Assembly: GCA_951812725.1 (NCBI GenBank)
Contig: OX638330.1
Location: forward strand, 3,447,405-3,511,404
Direction of reading: 5' to 3'
Length of the DNA stretch: 64,000 nt
DNA from: an uncultured Caldilineaceae bacterium
GTDB lineage: Bacteria > Chloroflexota > Anaerolineae > Caldilineales > Caldilineaceae
Position numbers and translations under genes: made by a program. Below, one piece after another: positions 17,724 through 26,005 of the stretch (positions are counted from its first letter, which is position 1; the number at the start of each line of letters is the position of its first letter). The notes beneath the pieces were generated by a model. That model saw only the letters and a list, made by a program, of their open reading frames with translations, was not told where the DNA came from and did not search any database.

Positions 17724-18479
17724 GTGTGTCGGAATGTGAGGCGTTTTCGGCTTGTACTACTAGCGTTGGCCTGTGGACTGGTTCTGGCAGGCTGCGCGAT
17801 CCCGGAGGCGATACCGGCAGAGAGCGATCAGGGTGATGAGAGCGCGACGGTTGAAGCGATTCAGACTCGGGTGGCGGAGACGCGGGCCGAGCAGGCTTCA
17901 GCCAAGGAAGAATCGATGGCCGCGGCAAGTGAAGAGGCGCAAGATCAGACAACGGCAGTTGAAGAGACTAGCCCGGCGCTGACCATCGCCCCAACCGCGG
18001 CACAGCAGCAGCTCCTGGACAAACTGCGGCCGCAGGGAGAGGCGCCAGAACTGCTCAACGAAGTCTGGCTTAACTCCGAGCCGCTGAAACTGACTGACCT
18101 GCGGGGCAAGGTGGTACTGGTCGAATTCTGGACGTATGGGTGATACAACTGCGTAAACGTAATTCCCTCGTTGAGGGAATGGCACCAGAAGTATGCGGAC
18201 GATGGTTTTGTGATCATCGGCGTCCACACTCCGGAGTTCAGGCACGAGCGGGATTTGCAGAACGTCGAGAATTCTCTCGTGCGGCTATCGATCCCGTTCG
18301 CAGTTGCGATCGACAATGATTGGAAGACCTGGCGTTCCTACCACAATCGCTATTGGCCGGCGATGTACTTTATCGACAAGACAGGACAGATCCGTTTCCT
18401 GAAGATTGGCGAAGGCCAGTACAGTTACTCGGAATCGGTGATTCAGGCGCTGCTCGCCGAACCGTACACTGCCAATTAA
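17724..18479 (+). CDS. Thioredoxin-like (TlpA/DipZ-type) lipoprotein, candidate selenoprotein with in-frame TGA
   Basis: One reading frame runs from before 17724 to the stop at 18479, broken only by TGA 18141-18143. Reading TGA as selenocysteine gives WTYG-U-YNC, where the family has a CxxC active site in a WTYxCxNC setting. The sequence after it continues the same fold: IPSLREWHQKYADDGFVIIGVHTPEF, then AVAIDNDWKTWRSYHNRYWPAMYFID. With GTG 17724 the N-terminus is a compact lipoprotein signal (RRFRLVLLALACGLVLAGC), so I chose it over ATG 17610; GTG 17736 is equally possible. A charged, Gln/Glu-rich linker follows the lipid Cys. A membrane-anchored thiol or selenol oxidoreductase is the likely role. 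The alternative is a nonsense mutation of a Cys codon. Confidence 0.75.
18141..18180 (+). promoter_or_regulatory. UGA codon plus SECIS-like hairpin
   Basis: After UGA (18141-18143), ATTCCCTC (18162-18169) and its exact reverse complement GAGGGAAT (18173-18180) form an 8-bp stem with apical GUU. The distance from UGA to the loop G is 26 nt. Bacterial SECIS elements lie just behind the UGA with a G near the start of the apical loop, at a similar distance. The hairpin is inside the coding frame, as required. Confidence 0.6.
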
Positions 18480-18505
18480 ATGGAGGTGGTGAACTCGGAC
18501 CCATG

Positions 18506-18526
18506 CAGGGGCGATACCTGCCCCTG
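18506..18526 (+). terminator. Possible hairpin after the thioredoxin-like gene
   Basis: CAGGGGC (18506-18512) and GCCCCTG (18520-18526) form a perfect 7-bp stem with a 7-nt loop, 27 nt after the stop at 18479. No T-run follows, so terminator function is uncertain. Confidence 0.4.
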
Positions 18527-18639
18527 TAATAGCGCGCGCTCCTAAAGGCTCCAACTTTCTTGCCCCAATTGCGGCCGGCTGAAGTGCTTGGTCCCATCCG
18601 GTTGTCTTCGCAAATTCTCCACTGAAACAGAAAAACAGG

Positions 18640-20841
18640 ATGACAATGGAAAGTCCAGCGCACTCGGCGCCCAGGACCGGGTTCTCAACTGACAAGTCTG
18701 TTCTGCAGGCAAAAACACTGTTTCTGAGCGGGCCTTTCGGCGCGGGCAAGACGACTGCCGCCATCGAGCGAATTGCGTGGCTCCTGCGGCAGGAGCGCGT
18801 GCGTGGAGACCAGATTCTCGTCTTGGTACCGCAGCCATCGCTGGGCCAGCCCTACCTGGAGGCATTGCACCGCCCGGATATGCCCGCAGGCGCGTTGGTG
18901 CAGGTGGCAACTGTGGCATCACTCGCGAGATCCAGCGTTGCGCTCTACTGGCCGCTGGCAGCGAACGCGGCCGGATTTGCCGAGCCGCGCAGGGAACCAA
19001 CTTTTCTCAACCTGGAAACGACGCAGTACCACATGGATGGCTTGGTGGAGAAGGCCGTGCAGCAGGGCGAATTCGATGCGGTCCGCCTGCAGCGCGGCCG
19101 TATTGTAAGCCAGGTGTTGGACAACCTGAACAAAGCGGCGCTGCACAATTTCACGATTGACGAGGCCTACGCCCGTCTGGAGAATACTGTGCCGGCTGGT
19201 GAGCAGATGACGGCGAGGCTGAATGTCCTGCGTTCAGCTCGCCGCATCAGCCAGGCGTTTCGAGAGATGTGCCTGCGGGAGTCGCTGGTTGACTACAGTC
19301 TGCAAATGCAGACTTTTCTGCATGAGATACTCGAGAACGATTGGTGCAGGACCCATTTGTTCCGTACTTTTCGCCACTTGATCTTCGACAATGCGGAAGA
19401 GGAGACTTTTGCGGCACAGGAGTTGGTGCGCCGCTGGCTCCCTCACCTGGATAGCGCGCTGATTCTGGTCGATGAGGATGGCGGCTACCGGGCGTTCTTG
19501 GGTGCGGACCCGCAGAATGCGGATCGACTGGCCGGCTGCACAGAAACCCGCGCCCGGTTGGGAGACTCTCACAGCATGGCGCCTGGGCTATCTTCGATGA
19601 TCGGGGGCATCAACCGGGCCATTCTTGGTAGGCGGGGAGACAGAGAGCAGGAGAAACGCACCGGCGTTGACGTAACCGGTTTGCCGGTCGGGAGTCCGAT
19701 TATATTTCCCGAAGGTACGCACCGATTTTACCCGCAAATGATCGAGTGGGCTGTGGGAGAAATCGAGCGGCTGGTTAAGCAGGAGGGCGTGGCGCCCAAA
19801 GAGATTGCTGTGCTGGCGCCCTTTGTAAGCGATGCCATGCGCTTTAGCATTCAGACCCGCTTGCAGGAAAGAGGGATTCGCACCGCAAGCCACCGTCCCA
19901 GCCGCGCTTTGAATGCGGAGCCGGCAGTGCGAACGCTCCTGACGTTGGCTGCGCTGGCACATCCGTCCTGGCAGCGCCGGCCTTCGCGAGCGGATGTTAC
20001 GCTGACGCTTGCGAGCGCAATCGCCCAGCTAGACCCTGTTCGAGCAAGCGTTTTGGCGCAGGCAGTACACAACGACCGGGACAACGCTGGCGCAGAGTTG
20101 GTCGCCTTTGAAGGGCTACGTGGAGACGTGCAGAAACGGGTAACGTTCGCAATGGGAGAACGCTACGAACAGCTGCGCGTTTGGTTGGCCGATTATAGGG
20201 CGGAAAGCGAATTCTCTCCTCTCGACAGATTCTTTGCTCGCATTTTTGGCGAAAAGCTGAGCCAGCCCGGGTTCGGATTCCATGAATGGCCGGAGGCAGC
20301 CAGGATGGCCGATCAGTTAGCCAGATCGGCGCGCAACTTCCGTTGGGCAATTGGGGAGCAGGGCGGGGCGACATCCCCGGTGTCCGTCGAACCCCCGAGC
20401 GCTCCGGTTCCCCGCCAGGTTGAGCTCAGCCGCGCCTATGTTGAACTGGTAGAAAGCGGTGCGCTGGGCGCGCTCCATGTGCCCTCATGGACCGAGGCGG
20501 ATGACGCGGTGTTTGTTGCGCCGGCCTACACGTTCCTGATGAGAAATCGTGCTGTAGATGTGCAGTTTTGGCTTGACATAGGGGCTGAAGGCTGGTGGCA
20601 ACGCATTCACCAGCCCCTGACCCATCCCTATGTCCTCTCACGCAACTGGCCGCAGAATCAGAATTGGAGTGATCTGCACGAGTTTCAGAGTCGCCAGGAG
20701 AGTCTGCGCCGCCTGTTGCTCGGTCTCTTGCGGCGGGCGCGCCGGAGTGTCTTTCTGGGAATGAGTGACTATGGCGAAAGCGGGATGGAACAGAGGGGGC
20801 CTCTTCTGAACTTGCTCAATCGTGTCCAGGTGCAGGCGTGA
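18640..20841 (+). CDS. UvrD/AddB-like superfamily I helicase-related protein
   Basis: 733 residues. Walker A is GPFGAGKTT (31-39). The Walker B position reads LIFDNAEEE (247-255), with Asp-Asn in place of the Asp-Glu of active UvrD enzymes. A second RecA-like part is visible from about 370 (IAVLAPFVSDAMRFSIQTRLQERGI), and the end SVFLGMSDYGESGMEQRGPLL resembles motif VI of this family. No PD-(D/E)XK nuclease domain follows, unlike AddB. It may be an ATPase with weak or no helicase activity that acts in DNA repair. It lies 160 nt behind the thioredoxin-like gene with no visible link. Confidence 0.7.
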   Translation: MTMESPAHSAPRTGFSTDKSVLQAKTLFLSGPFGAGKTTAAIERIAWLLRQERVRGDQILVLVPQPSLGQPYLEALHRPDMPAGALVQVATVASLARSSVALYWPLAANAAGFAEPRREPTFLNLETTQYHMDGLVEKAVQQGEFDAVRLQRGRIVSQVLDNLNKAALHNFTIDEAYARLENTVPAGEQMTARLNVLRSARRISQAFREMCLRESLVDYSLQMQTFLHEILENDWCRTHLFRTFRHLIFDNAEEETFAAQELVRRWLPHLDSALILVDEDGGYRAFLGADPQNADRLAGCTETRARLGDSHSMAPGLSSMIGGINRAILGRRGDREQEKRTGVDVTGLPVGSPIIFPEGTHRFYPQMIEWAVGEIERLVKQEGVAPKEIAVLAPFVSDAMRFSIQTRLQERGIRTASHRPSRALNAEPAVRTLLTLAALAHPSWQRRPSRADVTLTLASAIAQLDPVRASVLAQAVHNDRDNAGAELVAFEGLRGDVQKRVTFAMGERYEQLRVWLADYRAESEFSPLDRFFARIFGEKLSQPGFGFHEWPEAARMADQLARSARNFRWAIGEQGGATSPVSVEPPSAPVPRQVELSRAYVELVESGALGALHVPSWTEADDAVFVAPAYTFLMRNRAVDVQFWLDIGAEGWWQRIHQPLTHPYVLSRNWPQNQNWSDLHEFQSRQESLRRLLLGLLRRARRSVFLGMSDYGESGMEQRGPLLNLLNRVQVQA

Positions 20842-21306
20842 AGCCAGACTTCACCTGCTTTGGCATGTGCTGCCAGTTGCGGGCGACCGGTATTGCGGGG
20901 CGAGCCGGCCTGACTGATTAGAATTCCTGAAATTATGTCACCATTCCGACAGGATTGTGCAAGCTTTGAAGGATTAGAATGGCGAGAGGCTGGCCTCGAC
21001 TTTGGCGCAGCCAAACAGGCGCCGGGGACGAACGCTGGCTTCGTCTCCTCAACGTTGGGTAAGCGGGCCATTTTTGCCCCTATTTGCTGAAATTCTACCC
21101 CTGTATTACAATGATGTTTTGTGCCTGTGGGCATCCTTCCCCTTTAGCTACAGGTATCGGTTGGTCAGCCATAACAGTGGCGAAGATTAGTAGACCGACA
21201 GCGGGCGTGTCCCCCGCGACGATTGTTCCACGAGCAGCGATAGTATCCACGAGAGATTAGGGCCAGCGGTCTCCACACTTTTTGAGATTGACAACTTCTG
21301 CGAACC
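20842..21306. other. 465-nt intergenic stretch without recognised features
   Basis: I see no convincing ORF, RNA gene, strong hairpin or MITE copy. It lies between the helicase-like gene and the amidase gene and presumably contains the latter's promoter, which I could not place. TTGACA at 21288-21293 is too close to the start codon to act as its -35 box. Confidence 0.5.
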
Positions 21307-24300
21307 GTGAGTAGCGACTACATCTTTGGCATCCATGATTTTGGCGGCGAAGAGCATATGCGCGCGGCCAGAAAACAGGGTTGGATCGTTTTCAGCGAAG
21401 TGTTAGGGCATGATCCGAACGATCTCCTTGGAAAAGATTACAGCTCTTTCAGTCGCCAGGGATTGGGCGTCATTGTCTGCCTGAACAATGGATACTTTCC
21501 CCAGGGCACGCTGCCGTTGAGCAATGAATACGCCAACTTCGCGCGTCGCTGCGCCAATTTTGTGGAAGCCAGTCGGGGGTGCAGCCATTGGGTGATCGGC
21601 AACGAGATGAACTATGCGATCGCGCGCCCCAGCACGGAAGAAGGACTTGAGGAGCGCAAACACGTAGGCGACATGCCTGCGAGCGACCCCACGCTGCGCA
21701 GCTTGCCAGACCGGTTCAGCGCCCTGCTCAACGAATCCGACAGGATGATCGCGAACGAAGTCGCGGGCGGAGAGGAGTTGATAACCCCCCAGCTCTATGC
21801 CAGCTGCTACGGTATGTGCCGGCAGGCGATCCACGAAGTTGAGGGCCATGAAAGCGATCAGGTTCTGATTGGCGCGGTGGCGCCATGGAATGGCCAGACG
21901 ATGTATGCAGGCAACCCAGGCGGCGACTGGATCAAGTATTTTCAGGACATCCTGCTGCAGTGCGGCGCTAGTGGTTGCGACGGAATTACATTGCATACCT
22001 ATACGCATGGCGCGAATCCGACTTTGATTCTGGACAACAGCAAACTGCCGGATTTTCCGCAGTATCACTGTCACTTCCAGGCCTATCGGGATTTCATGCA
22101 TGCGATACCGGTCAACATGCGTCATCTGCCAGTCTACATTACGGAGACTGACCAAGGCGGCCCCTGGGAAAATGTGAATCGGGGATGGATTCAGGCCGCC
22201 TATGCTGAAATCGATCGCTGGAATCGGCAGAACCCGCAAAAGATTCGGGCGTTGGCCCTGTACCGTTGGCCGCAGTTGGACCGCTGGCACATCAAGGGAA
22301 AGGGAGGCGTGATAGAGGATTTTCGCGTCGCGTTACGACACGATTACCGCTGGAACAATGAGGCCGAACAGCCTGTACCGGAGAGCAAGCCGGAGCGCTG
22401 GCCTGCCAGGGAGGCACGAGGCCGGCAGGAAGTTGAAGAGGTTGAAGAGGTCGAAGTAACGGAAGAAATGAAGTCTGGCAGGGGAATGGTGTACCGGGTG
22501 CAGTGGCTGAAAGGCAAACCGCCAAGCCCGCTACACGCCGGTCAGCGCGTGAATTTCCCGGTTACTGTTCGGAACACGGGAACGATTGCCTGGCCCGCCG
22601 CGGGTGCACAGAAAGTTGCGCTTGGCTATCACTTTTTCCAGAATCGAAGGGAGGTACCGTTTCCTGACGGCCGCCCCGTACTGACGGAACTGCCCCACGA
22701 CGTGGCGCCGGGCGAAACTGTCACTTTCGATGCGCAGATGGTCATTCCCGACCGGCCGGGCAACTTCACTCTGGTTCTGGATCTGAACAGCGGCGGCGAA
22801 AACTGGTTCCAGGACATGCAGTCGGACGTTTTGACGCGCTGGCTGAATGTGAGCGAAGCGGAATCCCAGGCGGCCGAAACCAAGCCAGCCGCACCGGCAG
22901 AAGGCCCGGCAGAAGGCCCGGCAGAGACACAGGATAAAGAAAGTCCGGAACGGACACCGCCGCCGGAAACGACACCCGAACTGCAGGTCAGGGCGGAGGC
23001 GCGTTCGTCCTCCGCGCCGCATGGGCCCGCTGTCCTGGATGTTGCTTCCTCGTTACCGCGCGGTGAGAATCAGTTTGCGATGCGAACGCCGGACCAGATC
23101 CGGCGGTTGGTAATCTGTCACACATCTGCGCCAACGGGCGTGCCGATTCAGACGATTGCGCAGGCGCATATTTCCCAGGGCTATCCTGGCATTGCGTACC
23201 ACTACTTTGTGCTGGAATCGGGAGAAATCCTGCAAGTTGCCGGGGTTGAGGCGGTCGTGAATGATGAGGCGGAGTGGAGCCTGACCGGTGTGAACATCTG
23301 CCTGGAGGGGAATTTCGACGAAGACGTCCCTCCCCCGGCGCAGTTGACGGCCGCGGCCCATCTATGTGCCTGGATTTTGCCTCGTTTCCACCTGACAGCG
23401 CAGAGTGTTGTCGGCATGTGCGAGCTGCTGGACACATCAAGCCCGGGAAACACCTTTGTCAACGGTCCCACCTGGAGCCAGGAGCTTCACGAGAAGATTG
23501 TCAAGTTTCTCACCGATTCGCCGCTTTCACCGCCTGCCGAGACGGTGGATGACGAGGCTCCGCTGTTGCCGGATGGGCGCACGGCTGGGCCTGGGCAAGA
23601 GAAGACGCCAGCGCCGAAACCACCTATCGAAGATGTTGTTACCCGCCTGCCGCGTGATCCACAGCGTTTTGTCCAGAGGCAGGCCGATGATATCGAATTT
23701 ATCGTCATCAACCACACGGCTGCGCCGCCAATCACCCCGCTTCAGACAATTGCTGCGGCGTTCCACCGCCGTCTGCCCGGTATTCTTTACCAATTTTTTA
23801 TTGCATCCAATGGCTCTGTATACCAGACCCAGCCGCTGATGCAGGTGGTGGACGGCAAAGTCCCGTATATTGCCCGTGCCATCAACATCGGGTTTGCAGG
23901 TGAATTCAATGATGATATTCCGACTGAGGCCCAGATAAATTCGGGAAGAGAGCTGATTTCCTGGCTGATGGAAGAGTTTCCGCAGCTGACGCTGGCCAGC
24001 ATTCGCGGGGTGAACGAATTCATCAACCATACATCGCCAGGAGAGCAGTGGCTGCAAGGTCGACGCTGGAAGGACACGCTGATAAATGCGGTTCGGACAG
24101 GAGCCGATGGGTCGATGTTGGATGAAGCAGTTCCCGGCGGCAAGACGTTGTCCGGACTGGAGGGCCAGCATCCTGCGAGCGGCAGTAAAGAGGCGAACAG
24201 CCAGACGGCAGTATTTGGCCGCGAAGATGAGCGGTTGCAGCAAGGGGCGGTGGATACGCTGGAGCAAACAGAACAAAGGGTACCGGTGGCGCGACCGCAG

Positions 24301-25125
24301 ATTAGGGACATCAGCCATGAATTGCCCCGGCACCCCACTGTACAATACCGGCGCCGTCAGTTGGCAGCCATCACCCATATAGCCATTCATCACACAGCCT
24401 TGCCACCTTCAGTGGGACCGGAGCGCATCGCCCAGGCCCACGTTGCCGAAGATACTGACCGCGGCAAAGGAGCCTGGTCCGGAATCGGCTACCACTATTT
24501 CATCCCCGTTGACGGTGAGATTCTGCAGACTCAGCCGGTGGAGTTGCGTACATACCATGTAGGGCGGAATAACTCATACACAATTGGCGTCGTGTTCGCT
24601 GGAAGCTTCATGAACGGCTCTACCCCGACCGCGCGACAGATTCATTCGGGCGCACGGCTGATCGCCTGGCTGTTACAAGAGTTTCAGTTGCAGATCAGCA
24701 ATGTTTTGGGCCACCAGGAGTTTTCGGACAACTCCACCGCCTGCCCAGGTAGCGAATGGTTGGAGGGAAAGGCTTGGCGCGACACACTGATTGCGGAAAT
24801 TGAACGCGTCCGCAACGGAGTCCCTCCCTATCATTATGTCCTTTTCCCCACTGAGGAAACGATGACAGCGACCATGGCGGAGGCCAGTTACTATTTTGAC
24901 GAATTCAAACCAGAGGCAGGCACTTTTCTGGAGGATGCGTTGCTGGCGCGCTATGTGACTCTTGTCGGGTCAGAGACCGGACCGTCAAGAGAGGCGGAGC
25001 GGCGCCTGGCGAATGCCGGTGTGGAGATCGACCGCCTGGATGATTCCGACGCAATATCGGCCGCGCAGAGGCTTCTGCAACTTGCCCACGATGGACGCCG
25101 CTTCCGGTCGTTGCTTGAGTCGTAG
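21307..25125 (+). CDS. Multidomain protein: TIM-barrel glycosidase-like, Ig-like and three amidase_2/PGRP domains
   Basis: 1272 residues from GTG. Domain 1 (about 5-345) looks like a TIM-barrel glycoside hydrolase with a possible acid pair Glu100 (VIGNEMNYA) and Glu280 (YITETDQGG). An Ig-like domain follows (about 395-515), then a Pro/Glu-rich linker. Three N-acetylmuramoyl-L-alanine amidase folds come next (about 595-740, 790-930, 1015-1175). Only the third keeps the zinc ligands His1028, His1136 and Cys1146. In the first and second the first ligand is Cys604 and Asn802, and the GH...CPG motif is lost, so they probably bind rather than cut. No signal peptide is seen. It may act on peptidoglycan after cell lysis or by non-classical export. 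scpA starts 5 nt downstream. Confidence 0.8.
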   Translation: MSSDYIFGIHDFGGEEHMRAARKQGWIVFSEVLGHDPNDLLGKDYSSFSRQGLGVIVCLNNGYFPQGTLPLSNEYANFARRCANFVEASRGCSHWVIGNEMNYAIARPSTEEGLEERKHVGDMPASDPTLRSLPDRFSALLNESDRMIANEVAGGEELITPQLYASCYGMCRQAIHEVEGHESDQVLIGAVAPWNGQTMYAGNPGGDWIKYFQDILLQCGASGCDGITLHTYTHGANPTLILDNSKLPDFPQYHCHFQAYRDFMHAIPVNMRHLPVYITETDQGGPWENVNRGWIQAAYAEIDRWNRQNPQKIRALALYRWPQLDRWHIKGKGGVIEDFRVALRHDYRWNNEAEQPVPESKPERWPAREARGRQEVEEVEEVEVTEEMKSGRGMVYRVQWLKGKPPSPLHAGQRVNFPVTVRNTGTIAWPAAGAQKVALGYHFFQNRREVPFPDGRPVLTELPHDVAPGETVTFDAQMVIPDRPGNFTLVLDLNSGGENWFQDMQSDVLTRWLNVSEAESQAAETKPAAPAEGPAEGPAETQDKESPERTPPPETTPELQVRAEARSSSAPHGPAVLDVASSLPRGENQFAMRTPDQIRRLVICHTSAPTGVPIQTIAQAHISQGYPGIAYHYFVLESGEILQVAGVEAVVNDEAEWSLTGVNICLEGNFDEDVPPPAQLTAAAHLCAWILPRFHLTAQSVVGMCELLDTSSPGNTFVNGPTWSQELHEKIVKFLTDSPLSPPAETVDDEAPLLPDGRTAGPGQEKTPAPKPPIEDVVTRLPRDPQRFVQRQADDIEFIVINHTAAPPITPLQTIAAAFHRRLPGILYQFFIASNGSVYQTQPLMQVVDGKVPYIARAINIGFAGEFNDDIPTEAQINSGRELISWLMEEFPQLTLASIRGVNEFINHTSPGEQWLQGRRWKDTLINAVRTGADGSMLDEAVPGGKTLSGLEGQHPASGSKEANSQTAVFGREDERLQQGAVDTLEQTEQRVPVARPQIRDISHELPRHPTVQYRRRQLAAITHIAIHHTALPPSVGPERIAQAHVAEDTDRGKGAWSGIGYHYFIPVDGEILQTQPVELRTYHVGRNNSYTIGVVFAGSFMNGSTPTARQIHSGARLIAWLLQEFQLQISNVLGHQEFSDNSTACPGSEWLEGKAWRDTLIAEIERVRNGVPPYHYVLFPTEETMTATMAEASYYFDEFKPEAGTFLEDALLARYVTLVGSETGPSREAERRLANAGVEIDRLDDSDAISAAQRLLQLAHDGRRFRSLLES

Positions 25126-25130
25126 ACGGC

Positions 25131-25880
25131 ATGGACACTTCGCTCAATCCGCTTGGAGCCGGCTATCCGGTCCATCTTCCCATCTTCGATGGCCCCATCG
25201 AGTTACTTCTCCATCTGATCGAACGCCAGGAACTGGATATTTCTGAAGTATCGCTGGTGGCGATAACGGATCGGTACCTGCGTGCGATTGAAGCGATGCA
25301 GGAGATTGAACCGGAAGCGCTGGCGGACTTTCTGGTAGTAGCGGCTCGCCTGCTCTACATAAAGAGCCGCGGGCTCTTGCCCCAACCGGAAGTTGAGGAG
25401 GAAGAGGAAAAACAAAGCGAGGCGCTGATCCAGCAGTTGCTGGACTATCGCCGTTTCAAAGAGGCGGCAGGCGAATTGCGCTTGCGAACTTCGATCGGGT
25501 TGCGCACGAATGCGCGCTTGGCTCCGCCGCAGACGGAACGCAGTTTGGACTTCTCGGCACTAACGATCGAAAATCTGGCGGCGGCGGCGCTGAAGGCATT
25601 GCGCAACATCCCAAGCAGCCCTGCTCCACCGGCAGTGCGAGCGTATCCCATCACCGTTGCCGAGCAGATCGCGGCCATCCGAAAGCGGATTGGAAGACTA
25701 GCAGGATTGAATGGCGAAGTCGACAGGCATGTCTCCTTTACGGCGCTTCTGTCCGAGAGCCGCAGTCGACTGGAGATTGTGGTTACGTTCCTGGCCGTCC
25801 TGGAACTGATCAAGCTGCGGGAGATTGCGGCCGAACAGCACGAAACTTTCGGTGAGATCGTGCTGCGCAGCGAGCTGTAA
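25131..25880 (+). CDS. scpA: Segregation and condensation protein A
   Basis: 249 residues, the usual ScpA (kleisin) length. The N-terminal signature LPIFDGPIELLLHLIERQELDISEVSLVAITDRYL is present (about 14-48), followed by ADFLVVAARLLYIKSRGLLP, an acidic central stretch and the C-terminal winged helix (VTFLAVLELIKL). ScpA bridges SMC heads and binds ScpB in the condensin complex. scpB is not in the window. The gene starts 5 nt after the amidase stop, so it is probably transcribed with it. Confidence 0.93.
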   Translation: MDTSLNPLGAGYPVHLPIFDGPIELLLHLIERQELDISEVSLVAITDRYLRAIEAMQEIEPEALADFLVVAARLLYIKSRGLLPQPEVEEEEEKQSEALIQQLLDYRRFKEAAGELRLRTSIGLRTNARLAPPQTERSLDFSALTIENLAAAALKALRNIPSSPAPPAVRAYPITVAEQIAAIRKRIGRLAGLNGEVDRHVSFTALLSESRSRLEIVVTFLAVLELIKLREIAAEQHETFGEIVLRSEL

Positions 25881-25960
25881 GAGGCAAGATGGGACGAAAA
25901 GGAGGAGTTGGACTGCTCGAAATGCCTATTAGCGGGTGAGAGCAAGAGTGTTCGGACTAA

Positions 25961-25998
25961 CGGGGGCTGGCGTCGACTTTGAGCGATGCCAGCCCCCG
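25961..25998. terminator. Bidirectional terminator between scpA and acs
   Basis: CGGGGGCTGGCGTCG (25961-25975) pairs with CGATGCCAGCCCCCG (25984-25998) over 15 positions with one wobble and an 8-nt loop. It separates the two convergent genes and can serve both. Confidence 0.8.
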
Positions 25999-26005
25999 AT
26001 TTGCT

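Noticed and set aside
18171..18479. Separate small gene after the TGA
   Set aside because: It starts in the middle of the thioredoxin fold and is in the same frame as the upstream part, so read-through explains it better.
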